Assembly (NCBI GenBank): GCA_027451165.1 | Contig: DAIDJX010000198.1 | Coordinates: 1-6,309 of the forward strand | Source of the DNA: Prolixibacteraceae bacterium | GTDB taxonomy: Bacteria; Bacteroidota; Bacteroidia; Bacteroidales; Prolixibacteraceae | Reading direction: 5' to 3' | Length of the DNA: 6,309 nucleotides | Shown here: positions 1 through 6,264 of the stretch, one piece after another | How the letters are laid out: each line of letters begins with the position of its first letter | Numbering within the stretch: the stretch's first letter is position 1 | Position numbers and translations under genes: made by a program | Notes under the pieces: generated by a model | What the model was told of the DNA's origin: nothing | Databases searched by the model: none | The model's input: the letters and a program-made list of their open reading frames with translations, nothing else

Positions 1-1
1 G

Positions 2-1117
2 TCAGCGCAAACTTTCCTGGTGGCTGCAGAAGAATCGAAAAGACTTCCCAAAGAATATATTTCCCTGGATTGGACGGCACCGGGACAGGGTAAAGAAGGA
101 CTGGTGAAGTATTTTCCCATCGGGCTGGTGGCCGGAATTGCCCCCTTCAATTTTCCCATGAACCTGGCCGTACACAAAATTGCACCAGCCCTTGCAGCCG
201 GTAACCCGATCATTCTCAAACCTGCCCGTTCCACCCCGCTTTCTGTGCTGGAACTGGCCAGGATTATCGATGAAACTGATCTGCCGAAAGGTGCGCTGAG
301 CATCCTGGTTACGGACAGGGAAGCCGGAAACCGGCTGGTTACCGACGAGAGGATTAAAATGGTCAGCTTTACCGGCTCTCCGGAAGTAGGCTGGGAGATA
401 AAAAACCGGGCCGGGAAGAAAAAAGTCTTGCTGGAACTGGGCGGTAATGCCGGTGTCATCATCACGGAAACCGCTGATCTGCCTGCTGCAGTCGATAAAG
501 TGCTTGCAGGCAGTTTTGCCTATTCGGGGCAAATATGTATACATGTCCAGCGGATTTATGTTCACCGGGATATTTTTGAAAGCTTTTCGTCGGCTTTTGT
601 AGAAAAAGTCAGGGCATTGCGGCTGGGAAATCCCCTGGATCCTGCCACCGATGTATCGGTGATGATTGATCAGGAAAATGCCCTCCGGGTTGAAAACTTG
701 GTCAATGAAGCAGTGGCATCCGGAGCTGCAGTTCTATGCGGCGGGCAGAGAGAGGGTGGAATGTATCTGCCAACCGTGCTGACTGGCACAAAACCGGAGA
801 TGAAGGTCTGTTCGCTTGAAATTTTCGGTCCCGTAGTGACACTGGAACCCTATTCCTCTTTTCCGGAAGCCCTTGCTGAAGTAAACAATTCCCGCTACGG
901 TTTACAAGCCGGAATTTTCACCAACCGGATCAGCGAAATGAATGAAGCATTTGAAAGGCTCCAGGTGGGCGGGGTAATTATCAACGATGTGCCCACCTTC
1001 CGTGTCGACCATATGCCCTACGGGGGCCTTAAAGACTCCGGGTTCGGCCGTGAAGGGGTCAAATATTCCATCATGGAAATGATGGAACCCAAATTGTTGG
1101 TAAAACCTTCCTTCTGA
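2..1117 (+). CDS. Aldehyde dehydrogenase family protein, 5'-truncated by window edge
   Basis: This enzyme oxidises an aldehyde to the carboxylic acid with NAD(P)+ in the cytoplasm; the substrate cannot be read from the sequence. The frame is open from base 2, giving 371 residues. Family members are usually about 470-490 residues, so roughly 100-120 N-terminal residues lie outside the window. A GTG at base 20 sits in the family's conserved region (TFLVAAEES) and is not the real start. Counting from that GTG as residue 1, the visible motifs are PFNFP with catalytic Asn44, cofactor-binding Lys67 in LKPA, FTGS at 117-120, general base Glu139 in LELGGN, nucleophile Cys173 in SGQICI, EIFGP at 267-271, and the C-terminal PYGGLKDSGFGREG signature. 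All key residues are intact. The GQICIHVQRIYVH context resembles the broad lactaldehyde/glyceraldehyde-3-phosphate/succinate-semialdehyde type group, but I cannot assign a subfamily. A 203-nt AT-rich gap separates it from the next gene, so it is probably not co-transcribed with the exported proteins. Confidence 0.95.
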   Translation, partial: SAQTFLVAAEESKRLPKEYISLDWTAPGQGKEGLVKYFPIGLVAGIAPFNFPMNLAVHKIAPALAAGNPIILKPARSTPLSVLELARIIDETDLPKGALSILVTDREAGNRLVTDERIKMVSFTGSPEVGWEIKNRAGKKKVLLELGGNAGVIITETADLPAAVDKVLAGSFAYSGQICIHVQRIYVHRDIFESFSSAFVEKVRALRLGNPLDPATDVSVMIDQENALRVENLVNEAVASGAAVLCGGQREGGMYLPTVLTGTKPEMKVCSLEIFGPVVTLEPYSSFPEALAEVNNSRYGLQAGIFTNRISEMNEAFERLQVGGVIINDVPTFRVDHMPYGGLKDSGFGREGVKYSIMEMMEPKLLVKPSF

Positions 1118-1165
1118 TTTCATATATTTTGTAAATTGTTCCCTGTGTGGAATTAAATAAAGCTG

Positions 1166-1180
1166 CCAATAAACAATTGG
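1166..1180 (+). repeat. Short inverted repeat CCAAT-aaaca-ATTGG
   Basis: This is a perfect 5-bp stem with a 5-nt loop, 49 nt after the aldehyde dehydrogenase stop codon. It could be part of a weak 3'-end structure, but the stem is short and only 2 of its 5 pairs are G-C. The bases after it (ggaatattttcg) are not a clean T-run. It may be chance. Confidence 0.2.
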
Positions 1181-1271
1181 GGAATATTTTCGTTATAAAA
1201 GAAACATATTGAACGAAAAGCTCCATTTTTTTGGACTATTTATCAGACCATCCCTGGTGTCAGTAAACGTA

Positions 1272-1298
1272 TTGACATGCTGTATTACTCTTCTTTTG
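1272..1298 (+). promoter_or_regulatory. Weak Bacteroidota-type promoter candidate upstream of the exported-protein pair
   Basis: TTGACA at 1272-1277 is followed after TTG by 16 nt and then TTCTTTTG at 1291-1298. The latter matches the phylum's -7 consensus TAnnTTTG at all but one fixed position (T for A at the second). The expected TTG to -7 spacing in this phylum is about 17-23 nt, so this is one short. A start a few bases downstream would leave a leader of about 15-20 nt before the ATG at 1321. The position is right and the AT-rich context fits, but matches of this quality arise easily by chance in 30% GC DNA. Confidence 0.3.
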
Positions 1299-1320
1299 AT
1301 ATTTACATAAAAAAAGTTCT

Positions 1321-3087
1321 ATGAAACGAGTATTGACATTTTTCTGGCTGTTTATCCCGGTGACTTTGTTTGCCCAAAACCCGATGATAACAGGTATTGT
1401 GATCAATCTCCCTGCATCGCCGGATCCCAACACCGCCAACTGGGGAACAGGCGGAACGGTTTTCACGATCTCGGCAAGCACTTCCGCCAATTACCTCAAG
1501 GAGGTGATGAGCAGCTCCATCCTGGTGGGTATCAGGAAAGGGGAATCAAAAATTTGCGGCGACTATACGCCCGCAACTGCTCCGGCCAGCAATTTCAATA
1601 AAACCACCATGGTTTGGGCCGGAAAGAATGCTGTAGCGCTGATGGGACACGATTGTACTTTGCCCCCGGGCGAATATGAACTCTGTGTCCAGTTTTTCCT
1701 GAAAGGGAGAAAAATCAGTGAGGGGGTATGTAAAGCATTCACCATAAAAGCTGCAGAAGAGGTCAGTTATCAGGGGCCGGGGCTGATCACTCCGGAAGAC
1801 GGAACTGTCCTGAAAGGCGAAGGCCAGAAAAAGCCGCTGACTTTCAGGTGGACCCCTGTTGTACCCCGGCCCAGGGCTGAAGTAACCTATAAACTCACCA
1901 TCATTGAAATCAGACAGGGCCAGACAGCCTCCTCGGCAGCGAAAAGCGCTGTCCCCCTGCTGGAAAAGGAAGTCATCAATCAAACTCAGTTTATACTTCC
2001 TTCCATCAGCCAGCTGAGTATTGCCCGCGGAAGCAGTTACGGGTGGTTTGTCAGGGCGGTTGATCCCAAAGGGAGCCCGCTGGGAAACAACAACGGTATG
2101 AGTGAAGTCTATACCCTGAAGTCAGGGGACAACATCAACATTGAAATTGACAGCCTGAACGTCGGCTGCTGCGCAAACGGCCGCCAGAATGTTTACATTA
2201 AAATCAATAACCTCCACCTTTCCAACGCAGCGTTGATATCTTCCATCAAATACAGAATCAATGGCACAGGACCGCTGACCAATTTATCCCCGGTAGCGCC
2301 CCCGCTGCCACTCACCATTCCGGCCAACGGATCACAAATCTTCACCGGTTCCCTGGCATGCACCGACAGCATGACCACCATCAAATTCATTGTGGGCGCT
2401 GCCTGGCCGAATGATCCCGACAACATCAACAATGAGACGGCCTGGGACACCCTGCAATGTCCTTGTGATCCCTGCAGAAACATCAATGTGACCATCACCA
2501 ATGATGGGATTAAACCACCTAAAAACGGGAGTCCCGTTCAGGTAAACCTGGTTGGTTCCTTCATAGGGCTGAACGCCAACCTGGTCAGGAAAGTGACGGC
2601 GGAAATCATTTATTTCAACATTACCCAGACAGAAGATCCCAACTGTGGAAAGTGTGTCTATGACAGCCGGTATTACGGGAACTTTTACCCGCCGGCCTCT
2701 GCACTGCCCGGATTTAACGGACCGGCATTTAACCAGCCTGACTATACCAGGTTGGTCACGTGGACCAGCTCCATTCTCAGAGAATGCGGGCAGGGAAGCG
2801 GAGGCCAGGGTGGCTGGTCAGGAACCGATGCTGCCAATCCCACAGGCATGGCAGAACCCGCTGCTCCGGATAAAGGGCAGGCGGCCAGGGCAGTCAAACC
2901 GGGTATCGCTATTCCCCAACCGGAGGTAAAACCACCCCATTTCATTCTGCCCATTGCCGTTCCGGAAATGAACAGCCTCGATTGCTGCGGAGATAAGATC
3001 ACCATCTGCATCAGGTATACGTTCTATGATTTCTGCTGTCAGGCCTGCGAAGTGATTAAATGTTATGAAATTACAAGAGGTAAGTAA
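1321..3087 (+). CDS. Exported multidomain Ig/Fn3-like protein with C-terminal Cys-rich module
   Basis: I do not recognise a named family or function. The 588-residue protein starts with a clear signal peptide (Lys-Arg, hydrophobic core to about residue 17, likely cut after Ala18 in LFAQN), which supports the ATG at 1321. Residues about 20-150 form a beta-rich domain ending in a PPGEYELCV motif (115-123) and a CKAFTI strand. Residues about 155-265 resemble an Fn3-type domain common in Bacteroidota surface proteins (PLTFRWTPV, YKLTIIEIRQGQ, SYGWFVRAVD). Residues about 270-380 look like another Ig-like domain (VYIKINNL, FIVGAAW). Residues 382-584 are a Cys-rich module shared with the next gene. 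A Gly/Ala/Pro-rich, low-complexity stretch (about 489-540) interrupts that module. There is no lipobox Cys after the signal peptide, no later membrane span and no recognisable type IX sorting domain, so the product is secreted, periplasmic or held at the surface by partners. The next gene begins 36 nt later. Confidence 0.9.
   Translation: MKRVLTFFWLFIPVTLFAQNPMITGIVINLPASPDPNTANWGTGGTVFTISASTSANYLKEVMSSSILVGIRKGESKICGDYTPATAPASNFNKTTMVWAGKNAVALMGHDCTLPPGEYELCVQFFLKGRKISEGVCKAFTIKAAEEVSYQGPGLITPEDGTVLKGEGQKKPLTFRWTPVVPRPRAEVTYKLTIIEIRQGQTASSAAKSAVPLLEKEVINQTQFILPSISQLSIARGSSYGWFVRAVDPKGSPLGNNNGMSEVYTLKSGDNINIEIDSLNVGCCANGRQNVYIKINNLHLSNAALISSIKYRINGTGPLTNLSPVAPPLPLTIPANGSQIFTGSLACTDSMTTIKFIVGAAWPNDPDNINNETAWDTLQCPCDPCRNINVTITNDGIKPPKNGSPVQVNLVGSFIGLNANLVRKVTAEIIYFNITQTEDPNCGKCVYDSRYYGNFYPPASALPGFNGPAFNQPDYTRLVTWTSSILRECGQGSGGQGGWSGTDAANPTGMAEPAAPDKGQAARAVKPGIAIPQPEVKPPHFILPIAVPEMNSLDCCGDKITICIRYTFYDFCCQACEVIKCYEITRGK
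1783..2115 (+). other. Fn3-like domain in the 588-residue exported protein
   Basis: Residues about 155-265. The pattern is a pre-domain Pro/Gly stretch (LITPEDGTVL), an F-x-W-T-P strand with Trp177, a long strand YKLTIIEIRQGQ, then YGWFVRAVD with Trp242 and a closing strand EVYTL. This two-Trp, alternating-hydrophobic layout is that of an Fn3/Ig-like beta sandwich. I infer the fold from pattern alone. Such domains usually act as spacers or ligand-binding units in extracellular proteins. Confidence 0.55.
2464..3072 (+). other. Cys-rich module, copy A (C-terminus of the 588-residue protein)
   Basis: Residues about 382-584, running to within four residues of the C-terminus. Landmarks are C382 and C385, a strand ending YFNI (431-434), C442-x-x-C445-x-x-D448-x-R-Y451-x-G453-N454, Trp481, W499-S-G, a Phe/Pro segment at 541-548, and C555 C556-x-D558...C563...Y566-x-F568-x-D570...C573...C576....C581 Y582. 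Each landmark from YFNI onward has a counterpart in copy B at 5413-5850. In an oxidising compartment these Cys are most likely disulphides; a metal site is possible but not shown. Confidence 0.75.
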
Positions 3088-3123
3088 CTTGCGGATCAAT
3101 ATTAACAGAAAACATTCAGCATT

Positions 3124-6100
3124 ATGAAAAGCAAAATACAATATATCATCATCGTTCTGGCACTTGTACTTTCTTCTTTCTTTGTGCAAGGTCAGCAGGT
3201 TGGATTGATTCTGGCTCCGCAGGGCACTCAACCCTATACGGCAGGATTCAGCTTCCAGGTATATGCCAATTATAACTACAGCAACATCTCAGGGAATGTT
3301 GTGGTAAACGTCTCTTACAACAGTACCCAACTCTCTTTCTGCGGAAGCCCTTCCTTCCCGGTAGCGCCTACTTCAGTCACCACCGGAAGTACAGTTACCC
3401 TTACCTATACTTTCCCATCAGTGTCAGGAAATAACCAGACGGGTGTAATTATGCTCTGCTTCCAGTATTTGTGCCCATCAACCTGTTTTGGAAGCAATAT
3501 TCCATCCACTTTAAACGGAAGCATCAGCGCGCCTTCCAACAGCCTGACAACCAATGCTGCGCCAGTAACCATCACCGGACAGGTCGTGAACAACTGGAGT
3601 GGTCAACATACTTTTTTCAGTTTTATCCAGAGTTCCTATGAAGTAACTTTTATGGTTAACCTTTACGGAGCTTCCTGTTTCAAAATTACCAACCCGGTAT
3701 TTACCGTTACGCCTTCCATAGGTACACTGGTGAGTGTGACCAACGGGAGTATCAGTGGGAATACCTTCACGCCAACAAACACCTCCGATTTCAACCCGGG
3801 GGGTTATTATGTTTATTATTATACGGTAAAACTGCCCTGTAATACCCCGGCCAATACCGTGATCACTTCCAATGTGGTACTAAAAGGCAGTAATTGCGGT
3901 AATCCCAATATCACCATTCTTACATACCCGCCTGCCAGTTATACAATACCTGCCTCAATACCTTCCAATCCGGCAGCAGTCCTTAATATAACGGCAAACA
4001 GCGCCTGGTTCAGAACAGAAATCACCAATACCGGAAACACTCCTTTAAATCTGGTGCTGACCAATAACATTCCCAATGTAAATACCACCACGATTTCTCA
4101 GAATACTTCACAACCAGGTCTTTCCACAGTGGTGAATTATTTTAACTGTTCCAATGTTGCCAGCGGTTCTTCCCCGGTGATGACCGGCAATGCGACCGTT
4201 CCGGTTTCCCTGACTTACCTGAAAAAAGCGGTTGCCAACATCACCAACCTGTTACCCGGTCACTACGTTCACCAGTATTATTATTACAATCTTACGAACT
4301 CCTGCGTCGGAACGCCGAATCAGTCCAGTTATCAAATGTCCTCCAGCCTTACCTACAATTGTGCCACAGCTGGTTTGAGCCAGATCTGTTACAATTGTGG
4401 TCCGGGAACTACAACGGTCACCGACACTGCTGTGTATAACCTTCAGCCGGCAATAAACTGCCAATGGCAAAATTCACCGCAGGGGTGCCTGGAGCCAGGC
4501 GATACGGTCAATCTTTGCCTTTCCTTCAACAATGCAGGATCAGCTCCGCTTACCGGAGGAGTAATCAATTTCAACCTTTCCAATGTATTCACCTATCTTC
4601 CCGGGAATGACACCTATACCGGTTTTGGAACCAATCCTGTTTACCAGCCAAGTACTTCGGTGAAATGGAATATACCTACCATTCCCAATGGCAGTACTAT
4701 TTACAAAATCTGTTTCAAAGCAGTTGTAAACAGCAATGCTCCCTATGGTTCCTATGCCATGAACTGGTCGGTAACTGGTAATAACTATTCCCAGCAGCAA
4801 TACTGCAACCAGACGGTGAATATTTGTGCCCTGCCCAAGGCAGAAGTCGAAAAACTGGTGAAAGGGGATAAGGATGCAACTTTCGGTACCAGTGGCAATG
4901 GTACTCCGGGTTCCACCGCTCTTTACCAGATCACTGTCAGGAATACCGGGAACACCACCATCGGCAATGTGGTCCTTATCGACAGGTTCCCGTTTGTGGG
5001 AGATCAAACCATCATGACCTGCTCACCGAGGAACAGCCAGTTCCAGTTATTCCCTTCCGGAACGCTGAGCATACCCGGAGCAACAATACAGTACTCCGGC
5101 GTTTCCAACCACAAAACCGGATGGCCTACAACCGCTGCTGCCTGCAACCTGCCTGCCAATTCCTGGAGCAATTCTTTCTTCCCGAACAATGCGAAAATCT
5201 CGCTGACGGCCAATATTGCCCCCGGAAATTCTTATACCTTCACCATTCCTGTGGTCATTCCTGCGGGAACAGCCATCGGAAAAACGGCCTGCAACAGCAT
5301 CGGGATGATCTGTGACCTGATTGACAATAACAACAATGCATCCCAGATGAATCCGGTGGAGAGCAAAACGGTCTGTTTGGAAGTGGTGGAGAAAGATCCC
5401 CCCCCGCCAACCGGCTGCTGCAAGGATTTCCTTAAGAAAATTACCCATCAGCATACCTATTCCAACGGGCTTCTGACGGTGAACACCAATATGTCAGTCG
5501 GACCACAGCTGCTTACCAAGGCATCTGTATCCCTGGTTGATTTCCATATTCTGCACCCGAAAGATTGTGACATGTGCCTGAAAGATCCCAAATACATGGG
5601 GAATATTGTCAATCCCGGTGGTGCACTCAACTGGAGCCATCTCCCGGTGGGAATGCCCTGGAGTCACCTTATCCAGTGGAAAGACTCCGCCGGAACAGAC
5701 TGGTCAGGTGGAATACCCCTGAATTTTGAAATTCCGCTTCCCCCGAAAAGTCCGATTGAATGCTGCTGTGATTCGGTGCTCTATTGCCTGAAGTATTCCT
5801 TTACCGATATCAACTGCGTGACCTGCGACACGGTGATCTGTTACAAATATCTCTGTAATTCAACCCCTCCTCAGGAATGTGACTGCAACAAATGGACTGA
5901 CGGTCATGTCACGGTAAAACCACAGGGAAACGGTACGCCGATGAACATCAAGTGTGACGGCACCTCTTCTGTAAACGGAACAGGCAATTACCAGATCATA
6001 GCTGCTGGTTACCAGTGCACACCCCAGAGTTGCCAGCCAACCTACAAGTGGACCGTCCAGGGACCGGGGAGTGCTTCCGGAAGCGGGACAGGAAACCCGT

Positions 6101-6204
6101 TTATCTTTAATTTTTCTGCTGTCGGGACTTATGTGGTGACCATCACCCCGAAATGCGGCAGTCATGATTGTGAACCCTGCAGATTCACGTTGATTGTGAA
6201 ATGA
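3124..6204 (+). CDS. Large exported DUF11-repeat surface protein with Cys-rich module and PKD-like C-terminus
   Basis: Function is unknown; the architecture is that of a cell-surface or extracellular adhesin-like or structural protein. The 1026-residue product has a signal peptide (Lys2, Lys4, hydrophobic residues about 7-21, likely cut after VQG at 23), which supports the ATG at 3124. Residues about 25-280 are two beta-rich regions. Residues about 282-755 hold three DUF11-like units marked by NTGNTPLNLVLTNNIP, NAGSAPLTGGVINF and NTGNTTIGNVVLIDRFP. A Pro run (759-762) leads into the Cys-rich module shared with the upstream gene (about 764-909). Residues 919-1026 are a PKD-like domain. The first 571 residues have remarkably few charged residues: three Glu, four Asp and one Arg by eye. 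No lipobox, no later membrane span and no recognisable type IX C-terminal signal are visible, so the export route past the inner membrane is unclear. It lies 36 nt after the upstream exported-protein gene, on the same strand and probably in the same transcript. The start is preceded by A-rich sequence and no Shine-Dalgarno. Confidence 0.92.
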   Translation: MKSKIQYIIIVLALVLSSFFVQGQQVGLILAPQGTQPYTAGFSFQVYANYNYSNISGNVVVNVSYNSTQLSFCGSPSFPVAPTSVTTGSTVTLTYTFPSVSGNNQTGVIMLCFQYLCPSTCFGSNIPSTLNGSISAPSNSLTTNAAPVTITGQVVNNWSGQHTFFSFIQSSYEVTFMVNLYGASCFKITNPVFTVTPSIGTLVSVTNGSISGNTFTPTNTSDFNPGGYYVYYYTVKLPCNTPANTVITSNVVLKGSNCGNPNITILTYPPASYTIPASIPSNPAAVLNITANSAWFRTEITNTGNTPLNLVLTNNIPNVNTTTISQNTSQPGLSTVVNYFNCSNVASGSSPVMTGNATVPVSLTYLKKAVANITNLLPGHYVHQYYYYNLTNSCVGTPNQSSYQMSSSLTYNCATAGLSQICYNCGPGTTTVTDTAVYNLQPAINCQWQNSPQGCLEPGDTVNLCLSFNNAGSAPLTGGVINFNLSNVFTYLPGNDTYTGFGTNPVYQPSTSVKWNIPTIPNGSTIYKICFKAVVNSNAPYGSYAMNWSVTGNNYSQQQYCNQTVNICALPKAEVEKLVKGDKDATFGTSGNGTPGSTALYQITVRNTGNTTIGNVVLIDRFPFVGDQTIMTCSPRNSQFQLFPSGTLSIPGATIQYSGVSNHKTGWPTTAAACNLPANSWSNSFFPNNAKISLTANIAPGNSYTFTIPVVIPAGTAIGKTACNSIGMICDLIDNNNNASQMNPVESKTVCLEVVEKDPPPPTGCCKDFLKKITHQHTYSNGLLTVNTNMSVGPQLLTKASVSLVDFHILHPKDCDMCLKDPKYMGNIVNPGGALNWSHLPVGMPWSHLIQWKDSAGTDWSGGIPLNFEIPLPPKSPIECCCDSVLYCLKYSFTDINCVTCDTVICYKYLCNSTPPQECDCNKWTDGHVTVKPQGNGTPMNIKCDGTSSVNGTGNYQIIAAGYQCTPQSCQPTYKWTVQGPGSASGSGTGNPFIFNFSAVGTYVVTITPKCGSHDCEPCRFTLIVK
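3967..4428 (+). repeat. DUF11-like unit 1 of the 1026-residue protein
   Basis: Residues about 282-435. The start matches the DUF11 pattern of a hydrophobic strand followed by the turn N-T-G-N-x-P-L-x-L and a strand ending in NNIP (ITNTGNTPLNLVLTNNIPN). The remainder is Cys-containing and more divergent (YFNCSN, NSCVG, ICYNCG). The boundary is approximate. DUF11 units are stalk or spacer beta domains in many bacterial surface proteins. Confidence 0.5.
4462..4836 (+). repeat. DUF11-like unit 2 of the 1026-residue protein
   Basis: Residues about 447-571. It contains GCLEPGDTVNLCLSFNNAGSAP, the DUF11 opening of a Pro-Gly turn, a beta strand and an N-x-G-x-x-P turn, followed by GGVINFNLSN. It closes with the paired strands YKICFKAVV and VTGNNYSQQ and ends at NICALPK. 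Aligns by pattern with units 1 and 3; identity is low. Confidence 0.5.
4840..5388 (+). repeat. DUF11-like unit 3 of the 1026-residue protein (clearest copy)
   Basis: Residues about 573-755. This is the most canonical copy: AEVEKLVKG, then GSTALYQITVRNTGNTTIGN and VVLIDRFP, a long insertion with aromatic and Ser-rich loops, then IAPGNSYTFTIPVVIPAGT and a closing strand before VCLEVVE. The V-x-K-x-V-x-G opening and the V-x-N-T-G-x-x-x-x-x-N-V-V-L-x-D pattern are textbook DUF11 features. Unlike units 1 and 2 it has normal charge content. Confidence 0.75.
5413..5850 (+). other. Cys-rich module, copy B (internal in the 1026-residue protein)
   Basis: Residues about 764-909. Landmarks are C765 C766, a strand ending DFHI (806-809), C815-x-x-C818-x-x-D821-x-K-Y824-x-G826-N827, Trp852, W860-S-G, F868-x-x-P871, and C880 C881 C882-D883...C888...Y891-x-F893-x-D895...C898...C901....C906 Y907. 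This matches copy A in order and spacing, except for a gap of about 35 residues between WSG and the Phe-Pro segment, where copy A carries its low-complexity insert. Here it is followed directly by a PKD-like domain, so it is not a strictly terminal signal. Confidence 0.75.
5878..6201 (+). other. Cys-containing PKD-like domain at the C-terminus of the 1026-residue protein
   Basis: Residues 919-1026, from CDCNKW to the end. The core YKWTVQGPG (974-982) and FNFSAVGTYVVTITPKCG follow the PKD pattern of a Trp-containing strand, a Gly-rich loop and the F-x-x-x-G-x-Y-x-V-x-x-x strand. Extra Cys pairs (C-D-C, C-T-P-Q-S-C, C-G-S-H-D-C-E-P-C) give seven or more Cys that probably form disulphides. Similar Cys-decorated PKD-like domains occur in Bacteroidota exported proteins. 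The likely role is protein or glycan contact at the surface, which is inference. Confidence 0.6.
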
Positions 6205-6250
6205 GAACAGATTTCTGTGCTGGAATAAACCCCGGTATAATTGATGATTT

Positions 6251-6264
6251 AGAGGATTCCCTCT
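6251..6264 (+). terminator. Weak hairpin AGAGG-attc-CCTCT after the last gene
   Basis: A perfect 5-bp stem with a 4-nt loop lies 46 nt after the stop codon at 6202-6204. No T-run follows (ttcggatg), so it does not meet the usual intrinsic terminator pattern. It could be part of a 3' structure or be chance. The rest of the tail (6205-6309) shows no coding frame of note. Confidence 0.2.

Larger units (their letters stand above)
1118..1320. other. AT-rich intergenic spacer
   Basis: This 203-nt spacer has 60 G or C bases by count (about 30% GC), clearly lower than the flanking genes. I see no small reading frame with coding character. It should hold the 3' end of the aldehyde dehydrogenase transcript and the promoter of the exported-protein pair. 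It contains a 5-bp inverted repeat (1166-1180), a T7 run (1226-1232) and a weak promoter candidate (1272-1298). The bases before the ATG at 1321 are A-rich (cataaaaaaagttct) with no Shine-Dalgarno match, which is usual for Bacteroidota. Confidence 0.8.

Noticed and set aside
20..22. GTG as the start codon of the aldehyde dehydrogenase
   Set aside because: The frame is open to base 2, and the residues before and after it (TFLVAAEES) belong to a conserved internal part of the family, so the real start is upstream of the window.
2..565. Minus-strand open frame of 187 codons
   Set aside because: It lies wholly opposite the well-supported aldehyde dehydrogenase and has no recognisable domain; it is a shadow frame.
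1124..1131. ATATTTTG as a Bacteroidota -7 element just after the aldehyde dehydrogenase
   Set aside because: The TA of TAnnTTTG is out of register by one base, no TTG lies at a suitable distance, and it is nearly 200 nt from the next start codon.
1222..1235. TCCA-tttttt-TGGA inverted repeat with T-run as a terminator
   Set aside because: The stem is only 4 bp and the T-run is in the loop rather than after the stem, so it does not fit an intrinsic terminator.
2818..3231. Minus-strand open frame of 137 codons spanning the 36-nt gap
   Set aside because: It overlaps the ends of two convincing exported-protein genes and its translation shows no domain or signal.
3798..3803. G6 run as a second phase-variation tract
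   Set aside because: Six bases is short for a slippage tract and it encodes an ordinary Gly-Gly turn (NPGGYY).
4540..5007. Minus-strand open frame of 155 codons
   Set aside because: It is opposite DUF11-like units 2 and 3, which read clearly on the + strand; the translation resembles no family.
1321..6204. Toxin, defence, CRISPR or mobile-element system
   Set aside because: There are no nuclease, transposase, integrase or toxin motifs, no direct-repeat arrays and no terminal inverted repeats; the proteins are exported beta-domain proteins.
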